64,000 bases of DNA, from positions 1 to 64,000 of the forward strand of contig NZ_CALXEG010000003.1 in assembly GCF_944387275.1 (NCBI RefSeq), written 5' to 3'. Made by a program: the position numbers and the translations under genes. Positions 26,701 to 34,016 of this stretch are shown piece after piece. Under the pieces are notes generated by a model, which worked only from the letters and a program-made list of their open reading frames with translations, ran no database searches and was not told the origin of the DNA. This DNA is from an uncultured Pseudoflavonifractor sp. Its GTDB lineage: Bacteria > Bacillota > Clostridia > Oscillospirales > Oscillospiraceae. Each line of letters opens with the position of its first letter. Position 1 is the stretch's first letter.

Positions 26701-26719
26701 CCTTCTTTTTCTGTTCCAT
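23705..26719 (-). CDS. Membrane-anchored, circularly permuted GH3 glycoside hydrolase
   Basis: The 1004-residue protein has membrane segments at both ends (about 10-33 and 972-995, with KKK after the second). Domain order is permuted: the GH3 C-terminal domain comes first (GIVLLKNDNSALPLSDGERA near 86), then a fibronectin-like domain after FGYGLSYTDF (near 410), then the catalytic barrel with YDGPMGWS, CYLKHFALND and ISDYYGG, whose Asp is the expected nucleophile. Such enzymes are beta-glucosidase-like and would act at the cell surface. It is divergent from a LytTR two-component system with paired repeats in between. Confidence 0.88.
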   Translation of the reverse strand: MEQKKKGRTVGAVLLAILLVLAVVVNVVLTGPLYTVMNMYFGKGDAIIEDSESSANIDGNYYTSDYASAEELLSASEELAERIEGEGIVLLKNDNSALPLSDGERAVSLFGRTSVDPIYTGAGSAATESSPVNYKTALEEAGFSVNPDLYDFYANHAISTTVNKVTMPTGMGDMPVEYTGRGFISSMGSAMFINDIIAEVPVQDYPDSLKDSFTSYNGAAIVFIGRVGGEGCDLPTDMSDYAPREEDKDKTYLELSSIEEEMLAYVKEQKDAGVFSKIIVVCNTANALELGFLEDEAYGIDAALWVGCIGDQGARALADVLTGEVIPSGRTVDTYVYDLTKDPSFQNFQELYYTNVDGTIGGYESGSFIEYEEGIYVGYRYYETAAAEALAGNYPGFDYAAAVQYPFGYGLSYTDFTMEYDGAPTYADDTFTFNVKVTNTGDTYSGRQVVQIYAEAPYTYGGVEKSKVVLVAFGKTDELEPGASQTLTLTVPAEALASYDYKGEGCYVLDEGDYTFYLSDNAHSWAELTQGDGSRIFTQRLEKVVYNQDNKRPSDQVAAVNQFDQVSDVFTDTPEEGAPLNMTRADFAGTFPTFPTAADMEADEATKTDLETMFDEKTDPTLGNVEGSIVYTDEMPATGASNGLTLIDLRGKDYDDPSWDLLLDELNMSEVANMLANAGYNTAEMLSIGKPATLDYDGPMGWSTWVSAAGGDAVCLGFPAQEVLAATWSQDLAYEMGKMVGEQGLYNGFNGWYAPAMNTHRSAFAGRNYEYYSEDGLLSGKMAASEVSGAMEKGVYCYLKHFALNDKEDGRNGMATFANEQAIREIYMKPFELCVKEASATINYTGEDGQMTSREIKAATAIMSAYNCIGTQWSGGNYGMMTQVLRNEWGFEGAVISDYYGGNAYMDPDEGVRAGNDLMLNTFADGSLSDTSSATGVTAMRNAAHNVLYMVVNSNAMQGITSGVTIRYALAGWQKALIAGDVVVAVIVVAGAALLLRKKKTAKA

Positions 26720-26782
26720 TTCCGTTCCTCCTTCATGTCTGCGGGAGCCGCCCGGGCACGGGCACGCTCCTTTTCGTCCCCT

Positions 26783-26812
26783 ACTTTAGCACGCTTTTCC
26801 TCTGTTTTTGAA
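26783..26812 (-). promoter_or_regulatory. Promoter of the GH3 gene (extended -10)
   Basis: Minus strand TTCAAA, 18 bases, TAAAGT preceded by TGC. The weak -35 next to paired LytTR-type repeats fits an activator-dependent promoter. Confidence 0.5.
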
Positions 26813-26816
26813 AATC

Positions 26817-26847
26817 GGTACGAAATGGCCGAATAGGGTACGAAATG
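26817..26847. promoter_or_regulatory. Paired direct repeat, likely LytTR response-regulator binding site
   Basis: GGTACGAAATG occurs at 26817-26827 and again at 26837-26847, a start-to-start distance of 20 bases (about two helical turns). LytTR domains bind such tandem boxes. The site ends four bases upstream of the GH3 -35 and also lies upstream of the regulator's own promoter. Confidence 0.65.
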
Positions 26848-26868
26848 CACAAACGCCCTTCCCTGCCG

Positions 26869-26899
26869 TTGACAGTCCCCGCGCTCCCTGTGCTATACT
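26869..26899 (+). promoter_or_regulatory. Promoter of the two-component system
   Basis: TTGACA, a long 19-base spacer and TATACT preceded by TGC, an extended -10 that can compensate for the spacing. Confidence 0.6.
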
Positions 26900-26920
26900 G
26901 GAGAAAAAGGAGGGGATCAT

Positions 26921-27637
26921 ATGTATCAGGCCGCCATCGTGGAGGACGACGACGTCATCCGGGCCTATTTCCGGGACACTCTGGCCGCCGCCTTTCAGGC
27001 GCGGAACGTGTCGGTGGGGTTCGACCTGTTCCCCTCCGGGGACCAGTTCCTGGCCATGTACCAGTCCCACTACCACTACGACATGATCTTTCTGGACATC
27101 GAGATGCCCGGGCTGGACGGCATTGAGGTCTGCCGCCGCATCCGGGCCCAGGCCCCCGAGGCTTTGGTGGTCTTTCTCTCCCAGAAGGACGAGCTGGTCT
27201 TTCAGACCTTTGAGGTCCAGCCCTTCCGCTTTGTCCGCAAGAGCCAGTACGACAGGCAGCTGGACACCCTGGCCGACGCCCTGCTGACCCGCCTCAGGCA
27301 GTCGGAGCGGCACATGCTCCAGATCCGGGAGCCTCTGTCGGGGGACATCTACTCCTTTGACGTGCACAACCTGCTGTACGCGGAGGCCCAGCGGAAGGAC
27401 TGCCGTATCGTCACCGCCCAGGGGGAGACCGTCCTGCGCTGCAAGCTGATGGACCTGGAGGAGCAGCTGGCCCCCTGGCCCTTCCTCAAGCCCCACCGCA
27501 GCTTTCTGGTCAACTGCGAGGCCATCCGGTACATCGGCAAGAGCAGCCTGCGGCTGAGCAGCGGGGCGGAGATCCCCATCAGCCGGGGCAAGCTGGAGGA
27601 GGTCAAGCAGCAGTTCCTCCAGTACAGCACCAACTGA
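26921..27637 (+). CDS. LytTR-family response regulator
   Basis: The 238-residue protein has a receiver domain (1 to about 125) with acidic pocket EDDD (8-11), phosphoacceptor Asp59 in FLDIEMPG and Ser/Lys further on (FLSQKDE), and a C-terminal LytTR DNA-binding domain (about 135-235; IYSFDVHNLLYAEAQRKDC, FLKPHRSFLVNCEAI). It is encoded 16 bases before its histidine kinase and is divergent from the GH3 gene, whose upstream repeats it probably binds. Confidence 0.94.
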   Translation: MYQAAIVEDDDVIRAYFRDTLAAAFQARNVSVGFDLFPSGDQFLAMYQSHYHYDMIFLDIEMPGLDGIEVCRRIRAQAPEALVVFLSQKDELVFQTFEVQPFRFVRKSQYDRQLDTLADALLTRLRQSERHMLQIREPLSGDIYSFDVHNLLYAEAQRKDCRIVTAQGETVLRCKLMDLEEQLAPWPFLKPHRSFLVNCEAIRYIGKSSLRLSSGAEIPISRGKLEEVKQQFLQYSTN

Positions 27638-27653
27638 CAGGAGGGATGCCGCT

Positions 27654-28991
27654 TTGTTTATGACCTTCTACCGCTTTTACCGCCTGGTGGCCCTGGACGG
27701 CATCGTCAACTTCGCCCTGCTCTCCTGTACCATCTACATGCTCTGCGGCGCCAAGCGGCGCTGGCTCAGGGGCTGGCTCTATGTGCTGCTGTCCACCGCC
27801 GTCTACTTCGCCATGATGAACCTCCCCTCCCTGCCCGTCTACGCTCCGCCGTCCACCACCCCCTACGTACAGCCCTACTGGTACTATTTCCTGTGCAATA
27901 TTCTGGTGCAGCTGGTACTGGCCCACTTTCTGCTCCGCAAGGCCTTTCTCTTCAAGCTCATCTACATCGTGTTCTACGTCTCCTTTGTCCAGCTCTTCAA
28001 AATGGTGTGTGAGCCCCTCTATGAGCGGGAGTCCGTCCTCCCCGCCCGGCTCTACGCCACGCTGGACATATGCAGTGAGCTGATTTTGTGCGTGCTGCTG
28101 GTGCTGCTCATCCTGCTCTTCCGCAAATTTCCCCTGGACACCTCCCTCCGCTTCGCCCCCAGCCAGCTCTTTATCGCCCTCTACTTCCCAGTGAGCCTGC
28201 TGATTGCCTACGTACTGGTCACCAACAGCCCCACTTTGCTGAACTACTCCCTTCAGATCATCTCGGCGGTGGTCATCACCAACCTGCCGGTGATCTACTA
28301 CTTCCTCTCCCTCATCATCCGGTCCTATGAGGACCTGCGGAACCTGGACCAGGCCCTCACCCAGACCCAGGCCCAGCTAACCCGGTTCCGCTTCTCCCTC
28401 ACCCTTCAGGAGCGGCTGAAGAAGGAGCGCCACGAGCTGAAGAACAACTATTACTACATCCAGGCTCTGCTCAAGCAGGGAAAGTACGACCAGCTGAGCG
28501 CCTATCTGGACAAGGTCACCGGGGAGGACCTGGCCGCCCTGAATCAGATTGAGACGGGCAACGCCCTGATGGACTACCTGCTCAACCGGAAGCTGGGGGA
28601 GGCCCGGCAGCACCACATCCGCACCTGTACCGAGGTGGTGGTGCCCACCAGTCTGGCCGTCAGCGAGGACGCCCTGTGCACCATCCTGCTCAACCTGCTG
28701 GACAACGCCATCGAGGCCAGCCGGAAGGAGGAGGACCCCCTGCTCCAGATCACCATCAAGTGCGTGCAGGAGTATCTGGTGTGCGTGATACGCAACAAGG
28801 TCAGCCGGGACGTGCTGGCGGAAAACCCCGACCTGCGCACCACCAAGGAGGACAAGGGCTCCCACGGCTTCGGCGTGAAGATCGTCTCCCAGGCGGTGGA
28901 GCGGTGCAACGGGATTCTCCGGTACAGCGTGGAGGATGGATTTTTTACTGTGAAGGTCATGCTGCCCCTGGCCCGCCCCAGAGGCGAATAA
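27654..28991 (+). CDS. AgrC/GHKL-type sensor histidine kinase
   Basis: About six to seven membrane segments occupy residues 1-220, followed by a coiled helix and the kinase core: the phosphoacceptor is His260 in KKERHELKNNYYY, the N box is LLNLLDNAIEAS and the G box is KGSHGFGVKI. This is the HPK10-type layout of peptide or membrane-signal sensors. No AgrB/AgrD genes are nearby, so the signal is unknown. I use TTG 27654, 8 bases after GGAGGG; the ATG at 27660 is 14 bases away. Confidence 0.9.
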   Translation: MFMTFYRFYRLVALDGIVNFALLSCTIYMLCGAKRRWLRGWLYVLLSTAVYFAMMNLPSLPVYAPPSTTPYVQPYWYYFLCNILVQLVLAHFLLRKAFLFKLIYIVFYVSFVQLFKMVCEPLYERESVLPARLYATLDICSELILCVLLVLLILLFRKFPLDTSLRFAPSQLFIALYFPVSLLIAYVLVTNSPTLLNYSLQIISAVVITNLPVIYYFLSLIIRSYEDLRNLDQALTQTQAQLTRFRFSLTLQERLKKERHELKNNYYYIQALLKQGKYDQLSAYLDKVTGEDLAALNQIETGNALMDYLLNRKLGEARQHHIRTCTEVVVPTSLAVSEDALCTILLNLLDNAIEASRKEEDPLLQITIKCVQEYLVCVIRNKVSRDVLAENPDLRTTKEDKGSHGFGVKIVSQAVERCNGILRYSVEDGFFTVKVMLPLARPRGE

Positions 28992-28997
28992 ACCAAT

Positions 28998-29024
28998 CAG
29001 CCCCCCGGCAATGCCGGGGGGCTG
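28998..29024. terminator. Strong hairpin between histidine kinase and DUF4367 genes
   Basis: Arms CAGCCCCCCGGC and GCCGGGGGGCTG around AAT. There is no T run on the plus side, so termination efficiency is uncertain. Confidence 0.5.
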
Positions 29025-29070
29025 ACCCTAAGAAGTCTGTGACCGCCGCGCGCAGGAAGCAGGTGAGATT

Positions 29071-29793
29071 TCAATAGGTGACCGACTCAGCGAATTTGAT
29101 GACATCGCTTTTACCGACGTTTTCTGCAACAACCTGGATCAGTATCGACTTATCAGGGCCAACCTGTATAATCTGTATTGAATTTCCCTTTACAATCAGG
29201 AGCGCCTCCCTGCCGTTGATGGATATATCCGTCACCTCATCCGCATCTTCGCTGTCAAAGCTGAACGAGCTTCCCTTTATCTGGTAACATACCAGCATCA
29301 GCCTCTGACCGGCTCCTCCGGTGTAAATACAGAATATTTGCGTGGAATCCTCCGTTTTTTCCGTCAACTCAAATCCCTCCGGCACCCATCCCACCTGAAT
29401 CTGCATCCCAGTCCCCTCTGAGTGCCTAAAGTTAAAATCAATTCTGTCTCCAAAATACTCAATGAACAGATTCAGTGCTGCGGAGCGGAAGGAGTCCGAA
29501 AACGCGAAGGCTCCGGTAAAGAGGAGTATCACCGCCAGAAGGACCGCCGCAATCCCCCGTGACAGCCGAAGGGCCGCTCTTCTGGCTGTTACAGCCTTTT
29601 TCCTCCTGAGCGCCCTTCTGATGCAGTCCATGCACCGGGCGGAAATTTCAGGCGGAACTTCCGCCTGCCCGTCCTGATTCAATCGTTCGTTTTCTTCCAG
29701 CGCTTTTCTGCCCTCCGCAACAGACACTTCCTCCATCAGGAGCGCAAACAGAGCGTCCTGGTATCTCTCATACAGCGCTTCATGCCGCGTCAT
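29071..29793 (-). CDS. DUF4367-type membrane protein, likely anti-sigma factor
   Basis: The 240-residue protein has an N-terminal cytoplasmic part with a CMDCIRRALRRKK zinc-finger-like segment (about 54-66), one membrane helix (about 80-100), and an outer beta-rich domain containing VGWVPEGFELTE and ending with a DUF4367-like repeat (INGREALLIVKGN). This arrangement is common in anti-sigma proteins of Clostridia. The ECF-type sigma gene is divergent across a 185-base gap; partnership is inferred from this. Confidence 0.75.
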   Translation of the reverse strand: MTRHEALYERYQDALFALLMEEVSVAEGRKALEENERLNQDGQAEVPPEISARCMDCIRRALRRKKAVTARRAALRLSRGIAAVLLAVILLFTGAFAFSDSFRSAALNLFIEYFGDRIDFNFRHSEGTGMQIQVGWVPEGFELTEKTEDSTQIFCIYTGGAGQRLMLVCYQIKGSSFSFDSEDADEVTDISINGREALLIVKGNSIQIIQVGPDKSILIQVVAENVGKSDVIKFAESVTY

Positions 29794-29978
29794 GGGACAT
29801 CCCCTCCCTCCGCACAGATGTGCAGATACTTTGTATCATTCATTTTGCCGCCTCAAGCTCAGCATATCATACTTTATGGTCTTTTAGAAGAACCGCCCCT
29901 CCCGCCTTATCCGCCCAGAGCACACGCCTTTTCCTCAAAAATACGGTGCCGGATTCCGCACAGAAAGAAGGAGATACC

Positions 29979-30539
29979 GTGATCCCAATTTGTATTCTTG
30001 CCATCGAAGATGAGGACGACCGCGCGTTTATGGAGAACCTGTACATGAGCTATCAGCGGCTTATGTACAGCACAATCAAGCGCATCGTCCGGGACGACTG
30101 GGCGGCGGAAGACGTCATGCAGTCCGCCCTTGTAAAGCTGATTGACAAAATCCCGCTGCTGAAGAGCCGGACGGACGTCCAGCGCATCAGCTATGTGGTC
30201 ACCGCGTCCAGAAACACCGCCCTTGATTACATGCGGAAACAGGCGCGGCACGGCCCTGACAGCTCCTTTGATGAGATTCCGGATTCCGACCTCAGCTGGG
30301 GCGCTGTGCACGAGGTGGAGCGCGTCATTCTGGAGAAGGCGGACTTTTCCGCCCTGTCCCGCGTGTGGGATCGCCTGGATGACCGGAGCAAATACCTGCT
30401 TGAGGGGTATTATATTCTGGAAAAGACCCCGGCCGAACTCGGGAAAGAGCTCAGCATAAAGCCCGACAGCGTCCGCATGGCATTGAGCCGGGCGCGGAAG
30501 GCCGCATACAAGCTCATCGCGGCAGACCAGGCAGGCTGA
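29979..30539 (+). CDS. Sigma-70 family RNA polymerase sigma factor (ECF-like)
   Basis: GTG 29979 is chosen because AAGGAG lies 5 bases upstream; upstream in-frame ATGs lack such a site. The 186-residue protein has region 2 (about 17-85; FMENLYMSYQRLMYSTIKRIV, AEDVMQSALVKLIDKI) and region 4 (about 125-180; YYILEKTPAELGKELSIKPDSVRMALSRARKAAYK). Region 3 is absent, as in extracytoplasmic-function sigmas. It is divergent from a DUF4367 membrane protein that is a plausible anti-sigma. Confidence 0.88.
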   Translation: MIPICILAIEDEDDRAFMENLYMSYQRLMYSTIKRIVRDDWAAEDVMQSALVKLIDKIPLLKSRTDVQRISYVVTASRNTALDYMRKQARHGPDSSFDEIPDSDLSWGAVHEVERVILEKADFSALSRVWDRLDDRSKYLLEGYYILEKTPAELGKELSIKPDSVRMALSRARKAAYKLIAADQAG

Positions 30540-30550
30540 AGGCGGCGCAA

Positions 30551-30590
30551 AGCGGCTGGATTCCCATTTTGGAATCCAGCCGCTGTTTTC
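30551..30590 (+). terminator. Terminator of the sigma factor gene
   Basis: Arms AGCGGCTGGATTCC and GGAATCCAGCCGCT with a CATTTT loop, then GTTTTCTTTT. Confidence 0.88.
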
Positions 30591-30592
30591 TT

Positions 30593-32572
30593 TTATCCAA
30601 ACGGGTCGTAGAGGTAATACCGTCCGTCCGACTTCAGCAGCACGATGTCACCATCCGCTGTGCCCCAGACGCCCTCCAGGTCCAGCCTTGCGAGCGTCTC
30701 TGTTCCGCTCATGCCAAAGAGGGTGATTTTTCCGTCCGCTGTGCGCACCGCAGTCGCGCCGTACAGCACATACTCCGTGATATCCCCCGGCAAGGGCACG
30801 GGAAGCTGGAATTCCGATACGAGCATCGTCTGGGGTATCCCCTCTTCATCGGGACGGATGCCAAGGGTGCGGCCCTGACCGTTGAGTCCGGAGAGGAACG
30901 TCCAGCTGGAGCCCAGGGTCCCGTCACGGCCATGCGTATCCACGCTGGAAAACGTCCCGTCGCGCTGCTGCACCACCGCCATCATATTGCGGAACGGATA
31001 TACCTTCAGATACTGGCATGAGACGGCAATCTGGAAAAACTGGTCGAGAAATCCCCAGCCCTCCTCCGTCTTCACCGGTATGTAGGTTCCTTCAAAAGGC
31101 CCCACATCCAAATACTCCCCGCCGAACAGGCTCCCGTCGGTGGTGTTGAGCAGGTAGTGGCGGCCATCCTTATCCAGCAGCACATAATCTCCGCCGTAGC
31201 CGCCGTCATAGGTGGGATCCGCGATGGTTCCGCCGAAGCTGTCCAGGGTGCTGAGAACCTTTCCGCTGCTGTCAATGACGGAGACGGATCCGCCCGCCTC
31301 CCCCTGAACCACGGCCTGGCCGATATGGAAATCGGTTGCGGCAAACCAGGGCGTCTGGCCCAAGGGCTGTCCCTCCGACGTATAGTACATGACGCCGTCG
31401 GCGCTGTCATGGCGGAATATGCCGGTATCTCCGTCCCAGGTGATCGTCCCCGGCGGAAGGTCGAACATCTTCTGCCCCGTCATGTCATAGACGGCCACGC
31501 CGTCCTCCGCCGCCGCAAACACATGGGTCCCGTCAAAGCCCGTCACCCCGATGCCGTCCAGGGCGGGCTGCGGGGTCAGGACCTCCCGCATCTCCCCGGC
31601 GGTCTTGCAGGAAAACGACAGCCGGAAGAGCCGGGCGCCGTCCTCCGCCTTCACGTAGAACGTCAGATCCGTTCCGTTCACAACGGACAGGTCCTCCACC
31701 CCGGTCATTCCCGGGACCAGCTCCTCCAGAATGGGCCAGAGCTGCGTCCGGCCGCCGCTTCCGTACACGATCCAGAACGAGGGGGTGCCGTCGGCCTCGA
31801 TGCCCAGCACGCCCGCGTTGTTGGACTCCTCGACCATCTCCGTCAGGCTGAAGGCGCCCCCCTCGGGGAACAGGGTGCGGGACAGCTCCTCCTCGTAGGG
31901 CACCAGCCCGTATGTCGGGGTATACCAGTCCGACAGGCGCTTAAAAATCAGAATGGCCTGTTCCCGGGTCAGGTGGCTCTGGAGCATGAAATCCCCCTTG
32001 CCGTCCCCCTTCATAAATCCCCACCACTCCAGCCAGGCGATGGACTCCGCCGCCCAGTCCGGGGCGTTCTCATAGGCGGAGCCGCCGCCTATGATATTCA
32101 GCTCGGGTTGGCCGGAGTAGGCCTGATAGGCCCGTGTCACCATGGCCGCCGCCTCCTGGCGGGTAATGAGCCCCTCCGGGTCAAAGGTGCCGTCTCCCCG
32201 CCCCTGGACAATGCCCAGCGCGGCGGCCGCGGTCCCCCAGGTCGTGGCGTCAGAGAACTCCGCCGAAATGGCGGCGGCGGGGTTTCCTTCTCTGTCGTGG
32301 AAATAGAGACGGTAGTCCTCCACAAACTGCTCCGGGCCGCCCACATAGCGGAACTTGACCATGCACAGCTGGACAGCCAGATGTGCAAATTCCTCCCGGG
32401 TGATATCCTGCTGGTAGTCTGTCCGGAGCTCCTCCGGCACAAGGCCCGCGGAGATGGCCTCACTCACTTCATTTTCCGCCCATGGGGACGGCGCGGACGC
32501 CTCCGCCGCCGACGCGGGCAGCGCCGCCATGCAGAGCAGCAGAGTCAAAAAACAGGCAATCCATCGTCTCAT
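30593..32572 (-). CDS. SLH-domain protein with WG-repeat-like C-terminus
   Basis: Signal peptide (1-22, ending ASA-A) and three SLH-like modules (about 35-225; DITREEFAHLAVQLC, DGTFDPEGLITRQEAAAMVTRAYQAY, HLTREQAILIFKRLSDWY). The remaining 430 residues contain repeating beta units with Gly-Trp/Tyr patterns (KTEEGWGFLDQFFQIAV, SADGVMYYTSEGQPLG) resembling WG-repeat or propeller-like proteins. It should be held on the cell surface. The start follows GGGAGG by 8 bases. The function beyond surface display is unknown. Confidence 0.82.
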   Translation of the reverse strand: MRRWIACFLTLLLCMAALPASAAEASAPSPWAENEVSEAISAGLVPEELRTDYQQDITREEFAHLAVQLCMVKFRYVGGPEQFVEDYRLYFHDREGNPAAAISAEFSDATTWGTAAAALGIVQGRGDGTFDPEGLITRQEAAAMVTRAYQAYSGQPELNIIGGGSAYENAPDWAAESIAWLEWWGFMKGDGKGDFMLQSHLTREQAILIFKRLSDWYTPTYGLVPYEEELSRTLFPEGGAFSLTEMVEESNNAGVLGIEADGTPSFWIVYGSGGRTQLWPILEELVPGMTGVEDLSVVNGTDLTFYVKAEDGARLFRLSFSCKTAGEMREVLTPQPALDGIGVTGFDGTHVFAAAEDGVAVYDMTGQKMFDLPPGTITWDGDTGIFRHDSADGVMYYTSEGQPLGQTPWFAATDFHIGQAVVQGEAGGSVSVIDSSGKVLSTLDSFGGTIADPTYDGGYGGDYVLLDKDGRHYLLNTTDGSLFGGEYLDVGPFEGTYIPVKTEEGWGFLDQFFQIAVSCQYLKVYPFRNMMAVVQQRDGTFSSVDTHGRDGTLGSSWTFLSGLNGQGRTLGIRPDEEGIPQTMLVSEFQLPVPLPGDITEYVLYGATAVRTADGKITLFGMSGTETLARLDLEGVWGTADGDIVLLKSDGRYYLYDPFG

Positions 32573-32788
32573 GGCAATAACCTCCCTGTGTATGATAGGG
32601 CCTCTATGTTCCCCTCCGGGTCTCGCTCAGCTCATCGGACACACCTCTCTCCACATCTCTCTATGAGAATAGACGCACTTCCCGGATATCTGCAACAGGG
32701 AATTCATTTTTTACCCGTCAGCATTTGCTGTTCTGCATGGTTATTCTTTTTTCAATTTCTTTACCAAATTTTCCGGTACAGACCGCAG

Positions 32789-32828
32789 AAAAAGGGACAT
32801 GGCCCCCTCCGGGTTCCATGTCCCTTTC
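32789..32828 (-). terminator. Terminator of spoVT
   Basis: Arms AAAGGGACATGG and CCATGTCCCTTT with a C/G-rich loop; the minus-strand tail is TTTTTC. Confidence 0.85.
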
Positions 32829-32835
32829 ACTCTGT

Positions 32836-33381
32836 TCAGGACTCCATGTGCCGTCCCAGGAAGCCGGCGATGGTCTGGGCCAGTTTGTAGTCGGTCTCTC
32901 CGGCGGCGGACATATCCGGGTCGGCGGAGGCGAAGAGCACGCAGCCCAGCACGTCCCCCTCGGACAGGATGGGCGCGGCGGTGGAGATGAAGTATTTCTC
33001 GTTCTCCTCGCTGACCAGCAGCGGGGTCTCTCCCTGGCGGTACTGGTAGATCTGCCGCCCTTCCATCAGCTGCTCCAGGTCCTGGGAGATGCGCTTTTCC
33101 GCCAGCTCCCGGCGGGGAGTGCCCGCCACGGCGATACAGCTGTCCCGGTCGGTGATGACCGCGATGGCGCCGGTGGTCTTGTTCAGCGTCTCGCACATCT
33201 GGCCGGCGAAGTCCCCCAGCCCGCCCATCAGGGAGTATTTCTTAAAGATGACCCCGCCGTCCTTGTCGGTGTAGATCTCCAGGGGGTCGCCCTCGCGGAT
33301 TCGCATGGTCCGGCGGATTTCCTTGGGAATCACGACCCGGCCCAAGTCGTCAATGCGTCTTACGATGCCTGTGGCCTTCAT
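32836..33381 (-). CDS. spoVT: Stage V sporulation protein T (AbrB/GAF regulator)
   Basis: SpoVT is a forespore transcription factor that adjusts sigma-G-dependent genes and spore maturation. The 181-residue product has the N-terminal AbrB swapped-hairpin domain (MKATGIVRRIDDLGRVVIPKEIRRTM) and a C-terminal GAF-like domain (about 55-178; AIAVITDRDSCIAVAG). Length and both domains match SpoVT (178 residues in B. subtilis). It is monocistronic, with a forespore-type promoter upstream and a terminator downstream. Confidence 0.95.
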   Translation of the reverse strand: MKATGIVRRIDDLGRVVIPKEIRRTMRIREGDPLEIYTDKDGGVIFKKYSLMGGLGDFAGQMCETLNKTTGAIAVITDRDSCIAVAGTPRRELAEKRISQDLEQLMEGRQIYQYRQGETPLLVSEENEKYFISTAAPILSEGDVLGCVLFASADPDMSAAGETDYKLAQTIAGFLGRHMES

Positions 33382-33422
33382 AAATAGGATTCCTCCTGCG
33401 GTCTTATTTTTCTAAACAGCCC

Positions 33423-33451
33423 TATTATTTGCAGGTTTCTTTTCCCTATGC
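33423..33451 (-). promoter_or_regulatory. Candidate sigma G promoter of spoVT
   Basis: Minus strand GCATA, 17 bases, AATAATA. spoVT is sigma-G dependent in Bacillus, which supports the reading. Confidence 0.45.
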
Positions 33452-33530
33452 GAAGGCGTCCTCTGGTTTCATTTGGCAGCAAAACGGCGTATTTTTTTGA
33501 ACGCTCTGTCCCTTCCCGCCGTTTCAGACA

Positions 33531-33558
33531 GCAAAAAGGGAGGGGTGTCGCCCCTCCC
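33531..33558 (-). terminator. Terminator of the 90-residue membrane protein gene
   Basis: Arms GGGAGGGG and CCCCTCCC, followed on the minus strand by TTTTTGCTG. Confidence 0.8.
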
Positions 33559-33568
33559 CGATTCTAAT

Positions 33569-33841
33569 TTATAAAAACAGCACCAGCGCCCAGGCCAGTG
33601 TTGCAGCGGCCGCGCCGGCCAGTCCGTAGACCGGGCCGGGAATCCTGCGCAGCCACCGGCCCGGGCCGGTGTTGCGGCGGATGTACCCGTCCGCCACCCG
33701 CTGGGCCTCCTCCAGCACCTGCCGTGCCGTGACGCCCTGGGCGGCAAACGCCTCCTCCTTGACAATAAAGATGGCCTGCTCAAACAGCCGGCGGTCAGGG
33801 GACTTGACCACGATCACCCGGCGGGTGACGCCCTTTACCAT
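33569..33841 (-). CDS. Small conserved-looking protein with C-terminal membrane helix
   Basis: The 90-residue protein starts MVKGVTRRVIVVKSPDRRLFEQAIFIV, continues with a helical segment (VTARQVLEEAQRVADGYI) and ends in one hydrophobic helix (about 70-90). The opening resembles small proteins I associate with Oscillospiraceae genomes, but I know no function. It has its own terminator and lies divergent from sleB. A tail-anchored membrane protein is the simplest reading. Confidence 0.7.
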   Translation of the reverse strand: MVKGVTRRVIVVKSPDRRLFEQAIFIVKEEAFAAQGVTARQVLEEAQRVADGYIRRNTGPGRWLRRIPGPVYGLAGAAAATLAWALVLFL

Positions 33842-33952
33842 GTCCCATCATCCTCTCCACATTGAAATTTTATATCTCCAGTATGGCCCGTTTTTTCTTC
33901 CACTATTCCCCTCCCGCCGTTTTTTCGGAAACCATTTCCTCCGCTTCTGTCC

Positions 33953-33982
33953 GCATATCCCGTCTTTTTCCGCCGTACAATA
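33953..33982 (+). promoter_or_regulatory. Candidate sigma G promoter of sleB
   Basis: GCATA, 18 bases, TACAATA, ending 34 bases before the start codon. It shares its pattern with the candidates at the M23 gene and spoVT. Confidence 0.4.
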
Positions 33983-34016
33983 TAGCCAAACGCGGAACAA
34001 GAAATGGGGGATTCTC

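Noticed and set aside
23885..26836. Plus-strand frame of 983 codons opposite the GH3 gene
   Set aside because: Antisense shadow of GH3 codons, with no domain recognisable.
30569..31021. Plus-strand frames opposite the SLH/WG-repeat gene
   Set aside because: No ribosome site and no similarity; the minus frame has a signal peptide and SLH modules.
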